Source of the DNA: Kitasatospora papulosa
GTDB taxonomy: Bacteria > Actinomycetota > Actinomycetes > Streptomycetales > Streptomycetaceae
Direction of reading: 5' to 3'
DNA: 64,000 nt
Assembly: GCF_000717245.1 (NCBI RefSeq)
Contig: NZ_JNYQ01000007.1
Location: 186,001 to 250,000, forward strand
The notes beneath the pieces are model-generated. The model searched no databases. It had not been told where the DNA came from and saw only the letters and a list, made by a program, of their open reading frames with translations. A program made the translations under genes and the position numbers. Below, one piece after another: positions 17,470-25,890 of this stretch (the stretch's first letter is position 1; each line of letters begins with the position of its first letter).

Positions 17470-17916
17470 TTACTGCTCCAGTCGATGAACGAAGATCCAG
17501 TATTCGTCATCTTCCTCGGTGATTGCGCAGAGGTAACTTCCGTCCACAGACAAGCTCAGGAGTTCTGGCGACCCGGTCAATTCTGCGATGCGGGATGGCA
17601 GTGAAGTTCCTGTGGCATCCCGCACCCGAATCCATCCGGCAGAGGCGCCCCCGCCTCCGGGCGGCAGAATAAAAAATTCTCCGACTTCTGAATTGATCAG
17701 CCGTCCGGAAGTCTCAGTCTGCCATCGACGGTAAACTTCATCGAGGGCGTCTGGCCCTCTCTTTTCAACGCTGCTGCTTGGCTCCGCCTCCACGCCCGTC
17801 ACGTAATGGATGGCTGTCACTGGCATGGGTGCCGAACTAGGGGGGTCCCCCTCCAGTACGGTCAAGCCGCAGGAGCGTAGATTTTCCCGCCAATTCAGGG
17901 CAATGTGTTCTGACAT
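17470..17916 (-). CDS. Putative immunity protein for the Rhs toxin
   Basis: 148 residues from ATG 17916, preceded by AGGAG at a six-base spacing. The protein is soluble and ends in a beta-rich stretch (ELLSLSVDGSYLCAITEEDD, then EYWIFVHRLEQ). I do not recognise the family. It starts 34 bases after the stop of the large Rhs protein, is co-directional and has much lower G+C than the Rhs core. This is the standard place for the gene protecting against the Rhs C-terminal toxin. Confidence 0.75.
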   Translation of the reverse strand: MSEHIALNWRENLRSCGLTVLEGDPPSSAPMPVTAIHYVTGVEAEPSSSVEKRGPDALDEVYRRWQTETSGRLINSEVGEFFILPPGGGGASAGWIRVRDATGTSLPSRIAELTGSPELLSLSVDGSYLCAITEEDDEYWIFVHRLEQ

Positions 17917-17950
17917 TTCTGCTCCTAATTGCTTAGAATGGTGTACTGTT

Positions 17951-20900
17951 TTAGTTTTCTTCGTAGAAGAAGTGGTGATCCCCTCCGGGCTTGTTTATCT
18001 TTGCGTATCGCTCCATGTCCTGTGGGTATCCGAATTTTCCATCGGGGCGCTGTACTCTGCTATTGTCCCAGCCGAAATTCACCAAGCTGCGAGTATCGTC
18101 GATTTTTGGTTTCCCAGCGTGGAAATGCGTACCCGCCGGGTCAGAAACGTGTTCAACGACGACTCGGGACCCTTGAGGTGTCTCGAATTGCCGAAAATTT
18201 CCCCAATGGGATGGATCTTTCGCGTACGTGTACCCGGGAACGTATTTCAAGTTCTTATCTCCGGTGACCGTCCATTCTGCGATTGGCGTCTCGCCATAGG
18301 GTACGCCTGCAGCTTCGAAGGCGGCTTTCTCTGCGTCCCCTCTCTTCTTGAACGGGTTACTCGCTTCACCCTTCGGCGGGCATGGCGACAGGCCGAGAGG
18401 GTCTGTTGAAGTGCGCGGATTAGATACATATGTTGACGGGTTGGGCGCTGGCGCGATCCCCAAGGGGTCGTTGGTGAGGTATCTGGCCGTTTCGGGATCG
18501 TAGACGCGGAAGTGGTTGTAGTGTAGACCGGTTTCGGCGTCGAAGTACTGACCGGGAAAGCGAAGCGGGGTGTAAGCCGTGCTGTCCGTGGACCAGGCAG
18601 TTATGCCCCATAGTGTGCTGCGTGTGCGCCAAGAGAAAGCCCCCGACTCGTCGATGAGTTCTGTCGGGGTGCCGACGAGATCTGTGACAATGGCGAAGAA
18701 GCGCTCATCGACAATGTCCTGAGTGGCGTCCGGTGAGTAAACCCGTTCTGTTTGTGTCAGAGGCCGAAAGCCGTCGTAATCCCAAGTCAGGGTTACATGT
18801 CGAGGTAGGTTGCCACCGGTGGTGCTCTGCTCGCACAGAGTGTTTCCATCCCAGGTGAACGATATTTTTTCTACGATGCTTCCATCAGAGGTCAGCTGTT
18901 CTTTAGCGGTGCGGCGTCCCAGTGGATCGTACGAGTATTTCCATTGATTGCCGTTGGGGGTGGTTGCAGAAATAAGTCTGTTTTCGGCGTCCCATTTGTA
19001 ATTCCACGTGTCCGGTTTGCGGGAGAGACGGGTCTTCTGGCGGACGGTGATGCGGCCGAGTTGGTCGTGTTCATAGCGAATGGTGCCGGCACGAGTGATG
19101 GCTGTGCCGGTGTAGACACGGGTTCCGACGGCTTCTTGGCTCGACTGCGGTGACGGCCAGAAGGCTTCAGTCTGGTTTCCTACTTCGTCGTAGGTGTAGC
19201 GCTCGGTCCAGTTTTTGGCGTGGACGGCGGTAACGCGACCAATCAGGTCCAGGTCGAACACTTTACGTCCGGACAGCTGGTCAACGAGGCCTACGAGGTG
19301 ACCATCCGCGCGGTAGGTGAAGTCACGGCGTTGGATGCTTTGGGAGCCCGGTCCGGTGAGGTGCTGAGTGGTGAGGCGCCCCATCGGGTCGTATTCGTTG
19401 GCCAGAGTGACGCTGTCGCCGATATGACGAGTCGTCTCCTGACCTGTTGCGTCGTGTTCGAAGGAAAGGGTATGGCCGGAGGCGGTGAGGGAGACTTTTC
19501 TTCCTGCGGCATCGTAGGACCAGCTACTGGTCACGCCGCTTGGCGTACGGCGGCCGATTCTGCGACCGAGAATGTCATGTTCGTACGAGATGACGTGGCC
19601 ATTGACAGTCTCCGATATGAGGTGCCCGTGCCGGTCACGGAGACGGGCGAGAGTCCCATCTGGACCAGTTGCTTGGGCTAGTTGATCGAAGACGTCGTAT
19701 TCGAAAGAGGTGACCGCCCCTGCAGCGTCCTTGGAAATGACGCGACCAAGCTTGTCCCGCCGAAAGCGGATTCTCTGTCCGAGGGTGTCGGTGCGGGCGG
19801 AGAGACGACCTGCTGCATCTCGTTCGTACAATAGTGCTCGGTTGTCGAAATCAGTCTCGGAAATCAGTCGACCAGCCGCGTCGTAGCCGTACTTCCAGGA
19901 CCTCCCGTCCGGGTTGACAACCTGGATGAGGCGGAGTGCGGCATCGTAGGAGAATGCGTAGCGCACACCGTCTGGCCCTGTGCGGGCGGCCATGAGGTCA
20001 AAGTGGGTGTATTCGAAGTGGGAGACTGTGCCCGTGGCGTCGGTGTGCGTGGTGCAGTTGCCTTCGCCGTCGTATGTCCAGGACTCTTCGCTGCCGTCGG
20101 CACCGATACGATGAGCGAGTCTCCCCTCCGTGGTCCAAGTGAACCGAGTAACTGCACCCAGGGCATTCGCCAGGGAAGCCGGGCGGCCGTAGGCATCGCG
20201 TTCGTAGCGTGTAGTCGCGCCCAGCGGGTCGGTGATCTTGGTGGGAAGGCCGGCCGCGTCGCACTGTACGGTCGTGCGATGACCGAGTGCGTCGGTCACA
20301 GAGACCGGGTTCCCCAGTTCGTCGTAGATGTACGTCGTCGACGCACCCGAGGCATCGATGACCGACGTACGGTTACCGCGCGCGTCGTAGGTCTGTCGGG
20401 TGACCCTTCCGTCCACGTCCTTGCCCCGCACCATCAGGCCCAGGGTGTTGTACTCGGCGGTTATCTCTCGGCCGTCCGGGCGGATCACCGAGGTCATATT
20501 GCCGTGTTCGTCATAGGTGGAGCGGGTGATGTGCCCGAGGGGGTCCGTGACAGACAGGAGCCGGTGGTAGCGGTCGTGCTCGAATTGGGTGGCTGCTCCC
20601 AAGGCGTTGATCTCGGTGATGACCTGGGAGCGGTCGTTGATCACGTATCGGGTGGTGTGGCCGAGGCTGTCGGTCATGGTCGTCGTGCGTAGGCCGGTGT
20701 CTGGGTCGGTGTCGTCCCAGGTGAAGCGGGCTTCGAGGTGGCCGTTGGTGCCGCTCTGGTAGAGGCAGCGGTCGTGTTCGTCGTAGACGTATTCGTACCG
20801 GCTGCCGTTGGTGTCCATCCAGGCGGTGATGCGGCCCAGTTCGTCGCAGTCGAAGCGCGTGGGCTTGCCCGATGAGTTGGTGACCGTGGTGAGGTGGCCG

Positions 20901-22672
20901 TCGGTGTAGCCGTAGCGCAGGATCTCCTGGTCTGTGCCGTCGGGGCCGGCGCCCGCCAGGTGCAGGGCGGTGACCCTGCCTTCGGCGGTGGTGAGTTTCA
21001 GGTGGTAGCCGCCGTGGTGCACGATCGAGGCCGGGGCTCCTGCCTCGTCGTGCTCGAAGGCGATCCAGCGGCCGTTGCGGTCGTCGATCTGGGCCAGGAG
21101 CGCCAGGTCTCCGGTGGGCTGGTCGACGAAGTGCCGGACCTGGCCGGTTTCCGGGTCGGTGACGGTGTAGCCGTCGGCCACCCGGTCCAGGGGCCAGCGC
21201 CGGCCGTGCGTGGGCATGACGGGAACACCGGGTGCGGGGTGCGGGTAGGCGAGCAGACTGCCTTCGTTGCAGCTGAAGACCACGCCTTCCGCGTCGATCT
21301 CCAGCCGCTGGTCGACGGTGCTGGACCAGCCGGTGCCGAACCAGCGGCCGGCCCGGTGCGAGGAGTCGAAGACACGCTCGAAGACCAGGGGCAGCGACCC
21401 GGGCAGCACGATGTCGGTCTGCGGGAGCAGCATGCGCCCGGTCGCGACGTCGATGGGATCCCCGGCGCACTTGACCTTGCTGCACTGCTGCCCGTGGGAG
21501 TCAGGATTGTCTTCGTGACCCCGGCGGTTGGGACTTTTGGGGCGTTCGGCGAGGTCTTTCATCCCGGCCCGTAGGCCGCCCTTGATCAGGCCCCCGCCCT
21601 TGGTGCCGATGAGTTCGGGCACGAGCCGGCCGAGGAATTCGGAGGGGTCGCCCTTGGCCGCGTCCCAGGCGTTCTTCAGCGCGCGGTCGGGGTTGGCGAC
21701 GGTGGAGGTGAGGCCGGCGAGCGTCATGTTGACGCCCTTGTAGTACTCGGCCGGGTGCGTCAGGTTGTACGGATCCTGCGGATTGACCGACCGGACGAAG
21801 TTCACCAGCCCCGCGGTGCCCTTGATGACACCACCGCCGAAGTGCGCCAGCTCCATACCCTGGCCGACCCCGTAGTCGAACAGCTCCTGCTTCGCCCGGT
21901 CCATCCCGGTCGGTTCCTTCGGAGCGTGCGCCATCGCGGCCGTGATCGCACCCTTCGCGGCCTCGCCGGCGTCGTCACGCGCCCGCCGGGCCCGCTGAAG
22001 GATCTCCTGCGCGTGCCGGCGCTTGGCCTCACCCGGATCGGAGAACGTCCCCGGATGCGGAAGCGGATGGTCGGTGTTGCGGACCGCGTTGTACGCCTCC
22101 GCCTTCTCCTTGAACGCGGCTGCCGCGGTCTCGTAGTCCTGCTTGCCCTCCCTGTACAGGGCTATGGCCTCACCGGCCTTGGCCTGCGCGCTGGTCACCA
22201 CCCCGGCGAACGTCTCCAGCGCCTTGGCCGCGTCCTCGAACGCATCCGCCGCCCGCAACCAGTCGGTCGGCAACGTCTGGAACTTGGCCCGGAACGCGTC
22301 GGCGGCCTCGCCCTTCCAGTGACCGGAGTCGAGCTTCTTCATCCCGCCACCGACGAGATCGAACGCCTTCTGAAAATCCCGGAGGTTCTTCACCGCCGCA
22401 CTGATCTTCTCCGGCCGCCCATGGATCAGCTCGTCGGCTTCCTCGGTCTGACCGAGCTGCTGCTCCCCGACCTCCGCGCCCAAGGAGGAGGCGGTCTCAT
22501 CGCCCCAGTCCTCGACCTTGTCCGCCCACTCATCGGCACCGACCTTCTCCAGGCCCGAGCCGAGCACATCGGTGCCCTTGTCGATCCCCTCGCCGAGAAC
22601 CTCCTTGCCCTTGTCGACAAGGTTGCCCGCACCGTCGTACAGAGCGTCGCCCCACTTCCCCCAGTCCACCAT
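17951..22672 (-). CDS. Rhs/YD-repeat polymorphic toxin with T7SS-type N-terminus
   Basis: 1573 residues from ATG 22672, which overlaps the previous stop as TGATG and has GGGGGGAG upstream. The N-terminal 250 residues are helical and WXG100-like (GHWKGEAADAFRAKFQTLP), as in substrates of type VII secretion. A DUF6531-type entry follows (AGDPIDVATGRMLLPQTDIV), then some 800 residues of YD/RHS repeats (YDELGNPVSVTDALGH, YDAAGRLISETDFD). The Rhs core ends with GQYFDAETGLHYNHFRVYD, then DPLGIAPAPNPSTYVSNP and DPLGLSP at about 1430. The last 143 residues (bases 17951-18382) are an unfamiliar domain with conserved-looking His (EHVSDPAGTHFHAGKPK, GGDHHFFYEEN), probably the toxin. Confidence 0.92.
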   Translation of the reverse strand: MVDWGKWGDALYDGAGNLVDKGKEVLGEGIDKGTDVLGSGLEKVGADEWADKVEDWGDETASSLGAEVGEQQLGQTEEADELIHGRPEKISAAVKNLRDFQKAFDLVGGGMKKLDSGHWKGEAADAFRAKFQTLPTDWLRAADAFEDAAKALETFAGVVTSAQAKAGEAIALYREGKQDYETAAAAFKEKAEAYNAVRNTDHPLPHPGTFSDPGEAKRRHAQEILQRARRARDDAGEAAKGAITAAMAHAPKEPTGMDRAKQELFDYGVGQGMELAHFGGGVIKGTAGLVNFVRSVNPQDPYNLTHPAEYYKGVNMTLAGLTSTVANPDRALKNAWDAAKGDPSEFLGRLVPELIGTKGGGLIKGGLRAGMKDLAERPKSPNRRGHEDNPDSHGQQCSKVKCAGDPIDVATGRMLLPQTDIVLPGSLPLVFERVFDSSHRAGRWFGTGWSSTVDQRLEIDAEGVVFSCNEGSLLAYPHPAPGVPVMPTHGRRWPLDRVADGYTVTDPETGQVRHFVDQPTGDLALLAQIDDRNGRWIAFEHDEAGAPASIVHHGGYHLKLTTAEGRVTALHLAGAGPDGTDQEILRYGYTDGHLTTVTNSSGKPTRFDCDELGRITAWMDTNGSRYEYVYDEHDRCLYQSGTNGHLEARFTWDDTDPDTGLRTTTMTDSLGHTTRYVINDRSQVITEINALGAATQFEHDRYHRLLSVTDPLGHITRSTYDEHGNMTSVIRPDGREITAEYNTLGLMVRGKDVDGRVTRQTYDARGNRTSVIDASGASTTYIYDELGNPVSVTDALGHRTTVQCDAAGLPTKITDPLGATTRYERDAYGRPASLANALGAVTRFTWTTEGRLAHRIGADGSEESWTYDGEGNCTTHTDATGTVSHFEYTHFDLMAARTGPDGVRYAFSYDAALRLIQVVNPDGRSWKYGYDAAGRLISETDFDNRALLYERDAAGRLSARTDTLGQRIRFRRDKLGRVISKDAAGAVTSFEYDVFDQLAQATGPDGTLARLRDRHGHLISETVNGHVISYEHDILGRRIGRRTPSGVTSSWSYDAAGRKVSLTASGHTLSFEHDATGQETTRHIGDSVTLANEYDPMGRLTTQHLTGPGSQSIQRRDFTYRADGHLVGLVDQLSGRKVFDLDLIGRVTAVHAKNWTERYTYDEVGNQTEAFWPSPQSSQEAVGTRVYTGTAITRAGTIRYEHDQLGRITVRQKTRLSRKPDTWNYKWDAENRLISATTPNGNQWKYSYDPLGRRTAKEQLTSDGSIVEKISFTWDGNTLCEQSTTGGNLPRHVTLTWDYDGFRPLTQTERVYSPDATQDIVDERFFAIVTDLVGTPTELIDESGAFSWRTRSTLWGITAWSTDSTAYTPLRFPGQYFDAETGLHYNHFRVYDPETARYLTNDPLGIAPAPNPSTYVSNPRTSTDPLGLSPCPPKGEASNPFKKRGDAEKAAFEAAGVPYGETPIAEWTVTGDKNLKYVPGYTYAKDPSHWGNFRQFETPQGSRVVVEHVSDPAGTHFHAGKPKIDDTRSLVNFGWDNSRVQRPDGKFGYPQDMERYAKINKPGGDHHFFYEEN

Positions 22673-23322
22673 CAGCGACTCTCCCCCCACCGCGGCTGCT
22701 CAGCCTGATCGATCGTCTCCTGCGACGGATCAAGCTGCTCCCTGAGCCGCTCGTCCGCAGCGTCCCGCACCTCCGGCGCCAGCAGCCCGTTGCGCTCCAT
22801 CGAATCGAGCGCGGCGTCCTCCACGTCGTAGGCGGTGTCCTTCCAGGTCTGCTTCACCTCGGCATGGGCCGCATCCCACGACTCGCGGCTGTAGTCCGGG
22901 TTGTCATACGCGGACTGCGTACTGACCTTGTCCCAGCTCATCGCCTTGACCTCGTCCTCGGATGCATGAGGATTCCCGTTCAGCGAGTTCACACCGATCT
23001 TGATCGAGTCCTTGACGTACTGCTCCTGCTCGGCATACGAACCCGCCGACAGCCCCACCCCCAGCGCGAAGCCGTTGCCCTTCTGCGTCAGGGCCCGCAC
23101 ACCCCACTCCCACCGGTTGCAGAACGTCTCGAACTCCGACGTCAGCCCGCCATGCCCCAACTCCAGACCCGACAACGCGAGATCGGAAAAACCACGCCCC
23201 ACCGACGCCTCACCGATGAACCCGAGCTCCTTCAGCTCCGCATGCGCCAGATCGATCCCCTTCGCGATCAGCGCCAACGCCTCCGGCGGAACCTGAAGAT
23301 CCGACCCCTCCCCACCGCTCAC
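22672..23322 (-). CDS. Conserved partner protein of the Rhs locus
   Basis: 216 residues from GTG 23322, which overlaps the upstream stop as GTGA; the longer frame adds only low-complexity Gly/Arg sequence. It is largely helical and acidic (PPEALALIAKGIDLAHAELK, FCNRWEWGVRALTQ, TWKDTAYDVEDAALDSMERN). Similar proteins accompany Rhs and WXG100-type genes in streptomycetes; the role may be as secretion partner or chaperone. I cannot name a family. Its stop overlaps the start of the Rhs gene, so the two are translationally coupled. Confidence 0.7.
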   Translation of the reverse strand: MSGGEGSDLQVPPEALALIAKGIDLAHAELKELGFIGEASVGRGFSDLALSGLELGHGGLTSEFETFCNRWEWGVRALTQKGNGFALGVGLSAGSYAEQEQYVKDSIKIGVNSLNGNPHASEDEVKAMSWDKVSTQSAYDNPDYSRESWDAAHAEVKQTWKDTAYDVEDAALDSMERNGLLAPEVRDAADERLREQLDPSQETIDQAEQPRWGESR

Positions 23323-23822
23323 CGCGTCCCCCCGAGATCCACCGCAACCGCATCCGGAACGATGCCCGCCACCGGCGGGAACAACATCCCGTCCGTACTG
23401 CCCGCATCCAGCGCCACCCCGCCAGGACCCGGCAACATCGGCACCATCACATCCAGCAACCGCGCACCGAGAACGGTCCGATACGCCCACTCCCGCCCGG
23501 ACTCACCACGGGCCAGCGCGAACCGTGCCAGCGCCTCCTCGTCCGAGAAAGCACAGATCCAGCGCACACCGTTCAGATCCGCCGACCACAGATCACCGGC
23601 CCCATCAAGAGGCACCAACACCGCCGTACGCCGAAACTCACCCAGCAACACAGCAAACTCACGCCGCGCCGCCCGCAACTGCTCCTGTTGGATATCGACC
23701 GACGTTGCAGCGAGTGCCCGCCGGGGAGGCGGACCCGGAAGGTCCAGGTCCGCCAGCCGTGACCGCCTGCGCTGCTGTTCCGGTATCCCGCCCCCACCCG
23801 TGGTCATACGAAGGATCATCAC
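23319..23822 (-). CDS. SseB-like protein
   Basis: About 167 residues; the start may be GTG 23822, ATG 23819 or ATG 23807, and none has a strong ribosome site. The core ARREFAVLLGEFRRTAVLVP, GDLWSADLNGVRWICAFSDE and ALARFALARGESGREWAYRT matches the SseB N-terminal-type domain, common in actinobacterial gene clusters with type VII secretion or Rhs proteins. It overlaps the next gene by four bases and is the first gene of the Rhs operon. It may help deliver or fold the toxin; that is an inference from context. Confidence 0.7.
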   Translation of the reverse strand: MMILRMTTGGGGIPEQQRRRSRLADLDLPGPPPRRALAATSVDIQQEQLRAARREFAVLLGEFRRTAVLVPLDGAGDLWSADLNGVRWICAFSDEEALARFALARGESGREWAYRTVLGARLLDVMVPMLPGPGGVALDAGSTDGMLFPPVAGIVPDAVAVDLGGTR

Positions 23823-23855
23823 ATGCGTGGATTTTCAAGTGCAACGTGATACTGC

Positions 23856-24350
23856 CTACTGGCTGGAATCCTGTCGCTCCGGGCGCCGGGAGACTTCGAG
23901 GACCGCCCAGACCGTCTTGCCCGGCCCGTCCACGCACGGATACCAGCCCCAGCGATCGGCCAGTGCGGCGACCAAAAGGAGGCCGCGGCCGCCCTCCTGA
24001 TCGGGTGAGGCAGGGCCGACGGGGGTAGGGAGGCATTCGCCCCGGGTGTCCGTGACCTCGATGCGGATGGCCGTGCCCTCGGCGACGAGACGGAGGCGGA
24101 AGTCGCGGCCGTGTACGTGGCCGTGGCGCACCGCGTTGCTACTGAGCTCGGCGACGGTCAGCAGCAACGCATCGTGCGCCTCGCTCCCGTACGGGATGCC
24201 CCAGGCGTCGAGACGCTCGCCGGCCAGGCGTCGGGCGAGACGGGCGCCGCGTGGGGTGGAGCTGAAACGCATCGTGAAGTGGTGCCAGGTGAAGCGGGGT
24301 TGTGCGGTGCGCGCGGGACGCTTGGGGAGGGGTGGCTGCTTGCTGGTCAT
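23856..24350 (-). CDS. ATP-binding anti-sigma-factor-like regulator (HATPase_c_2)
   Basis: 164 residues from ATG 24350, with GAGG close upstream. It contains the RsbW/SpoIIAB-type GHKL ATPase signatures: ELSSNAVRHGHVHG (N box), RIEVTDTRGECLP (G1-like) and EGGRGLLLVAALADRWGW (G2). Streptomycetes have dozens of such stand-alone ATPases, many next to Scr1-type HTH regulators and DUF397 proteins; here that pair lies 4 kb away at 28103-29184. It may act as a kinase or binder of an anti-anti-sigma factor; the partner is unknown. Confidence 0.85.
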   Translation of the reverse strand: MTSKQPPLPKRPARTAQPRFTWHHFTMRFSSTPRGARLARRLAGERLDAWGIPYGSEAHDALLLTVAELSSNAVRHGHVHGRDFRLRLVAEGTAIRIEVTDTRGECLPTPVGPASPDQEGGRGLLLVAALADRWGWYPCVDGPGKTVWAVLEVSRRPERQDSSQ

Positions 24351-24532
24351 GCCTCAACGCTGATGCACTGTGGCCGAGCGTGACCAGGGGTGACGCGCTG
24401 TCGCCAGACGGCTGTACGTGATGTGCATCTGCCTGTACGCAGGAGGGGGGCGCGCGGCGGCCCTCTGGGGCGGGCGCGGCCGGAACCGGTGTCGAACCGC
24501 CCCCGCCGTCCGAGCGCCCCCGCCTTCGGTTC

Positions 24533-24943
24533 TCAGTCCTTCAGCTGGGTGAAGCGGAGGTGGTTGCCGAAGGGATCGCGGAGGCCGCAGTCGATTCCGT
24601 ACGGCCTCTCCGTCGGCTCGTCGGTGAACTCCACGCCCCGGGCCAGCAAAGTCTCGTACGTCTTGCGGCAGTCGTCCGTGGTGAGGATGAGCGCGCTGCC
24701 CAGTGCCCCCTTGGTCAGCAGTTCGCGGACCTGCTCGGCCGTCTCCTCGGACATCGCCGGAGGGCCGGGCTTCTCCAGCAGTACCTGGCGGTCGGGATGC
24801 CCTGGGACGCTTACCGTGAGCCAGCGCATGAAGCCCATGTCGACATCGGCATTGACCTCCAGGCCGAGCTTGCCGACGTAGAAATCGAGGGCCTGGTCCT
24901 GGTCGAGGACGTAGATCTGTGAGTGCGTGATCGCGTTGAACAT
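24533..24943 (-). CDS. VOC-family (glyoxalase/bleomycin-resistance fold) protein
   Basis: 136 residues from ATG 24943. It shows the two beta-alpha-beta-beta-beta units of the vicinal oxygen chelate fold: ITHSQIYVLDQDQALDFYVG, then LGLEVNADVDMGFMRWLTV and a second unit ending YGIDCGLRDPFGNHLRFTQ. Members are metal-dependent dioxygenases, lyases or resistance proteins, so no substrate is assigned. It follows an AraC-type regulator gene (69 bases) on the same strand, a common pairing in Streptomyces in which the regulator controls the VOC gene. Confidence 0.85.
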   Translation of the reverse strand: MFNAITHSQIYVLDQDQALDFYVGKLGLEVNADVDMGFMRWLTVSVPGHPDRQVLLEKPGPPAMSEETAEQVRELLTKGALGSALILTTDDCRKTYETLLARGVEFTDEPTERPYGIDCGLRDPFGNHLRFTQLKD

Positions 24944-25011
24944 GTGAATCACGCTAGTCGGCGGGACCGGCGAAAACTTATCCGAAACTGCTCGGTCGGC
25001 GGTCAGGCGGC

Positions 25012-25403
25012 TCAGGCGCTCGGCCGCGTCCACGCCTTCGTGAAGCACGTGGGTACGTCCACGGCCGCCGACTCCTTGCGGTACGTCCTCGGCGACCGGC
25101 CGACGATGTCGCTGAAGGTACGGCTGAACGTGCCCGTGCTGCCGAAGCCGACCTCGTAACAGATGTCCGTGACGCTTCGTTCGCTCTCCCGCAGCAGGAA
25201 CATCGCCCGCTCGACGCGGCGGCGTTGCAGATAGCGGTGCGGGGTCTCGCCGAAGGTGGCGCGGAAGGTGCGGGCGAAGTGTGCCGGGGAGATGTGGGCG
25301 ATCCGGGCGAGGGCAGGCACGTCCAGCGCTGCGCGTACGCGCGGTCCATCGCGTCCCGCGCGCGGAGCATACGGCGGTTGGTCTCTTCGGCGGTCCGGCT
25401 CAC
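25012..25403 (-). pseudogene. AraC-family regulator with a single-base frameshift
   Basis: From GTG 25403 the frame reads SRTAEETNRRMLRARDAMDR AYAQ, then loses homology. The rest of the AraC protein continues in another frame from about 25328: LDVPALARIAHISPAHFART, then a second HTH SVTDICYEVGFGSTGTFSRTF. The expected junction YAQPLDVPAL needs CAGCCGCTG, whereas the sequence has CAGCGCTG, so one C is missing. Repairing it would give a normal protein of about 130 residues with both HTH motifs. It lies just upstream of the VOC gene and probably once regulated it. A sequencing error is possible. Confidence 0.8.
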
Positions 25404-25475
25404 AGCACCATCCCACCACGGGACGGCTGCCCGGAGCCGGAAGGCACTGTCGTACCCCGTCAGTAGGCTCGGACC

Positions 25476-25856
25476 ATGAGCGTCTCCCTCTACTACTGCG
25501 CGAGCCGGGCCACACCGCTGACGGATGCCGAGACGGCCGCTGTCGAGCGGATCGTTGCCGCTCACAGGGCGTCCTTCCCGTACGAGGACGAGGAAAGCCT
25601 GTACCTCTACAACAGCGATGGCAGCCGGCCGGACGAGGTCGTCGCCGGTTCCACCAAGATGCCGTTCGACCCCGGCAAGGTGCTGCCGGTGCTCGACCAT
25701 GTGCTGGGCTCCGTCTCCGAGTTGCGCCGCGCTCTGCCGGAAGCGGAGTGGCGCGTCCACATGGATGACCTCGACGTCCCGTGGGACGAGGCCGAGGGCT
25801 ATGCCTTCCCCGGCATGCGCGATCCGGACCTCGCCACCGAGCTCGGCGACCTCTGA
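25476..25856 (+). CDS. Hypothetical acidic protein
   Basis: 126 residues from ATG 25476, strongly G/C-biased in third positions and therefore convincingly coding. It is small and acidic (YEDEESLYLYNSDGSRPDEV, MDDLDVPWDEAEGYAFPGM) with no signal peptide or membrane segment. I do not recognise a family, although compact proteins of this kind are common in streptomycetes. It diverges from the frameshifted AraC gene and converges on the HTH/zinc-ribbon gene. Confidence 0.75.
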   Translation: MSVSLYYCASRATPLTDAETAAVERIVAAHRASFPYEDEESLYLYNSDGSRPDEVVAGSTKMPFDPGKVLPVLDHVLGSVSELRRALPEAEWRVHMDDLDVPWDEAEGYAFPGMRDPDLATELGDL

Positions 25857-25890
25857 GATCCCCCGTCCGCAGTCTGCGAGGGTGCTGTGG

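Noticed and set aside
14881..24350. Prophage or integrative element
   Set aside because: No integrase, att-like direct repeats or phage structural genes; the accessory content is explained by the Rhs cassettes and IS remnants.
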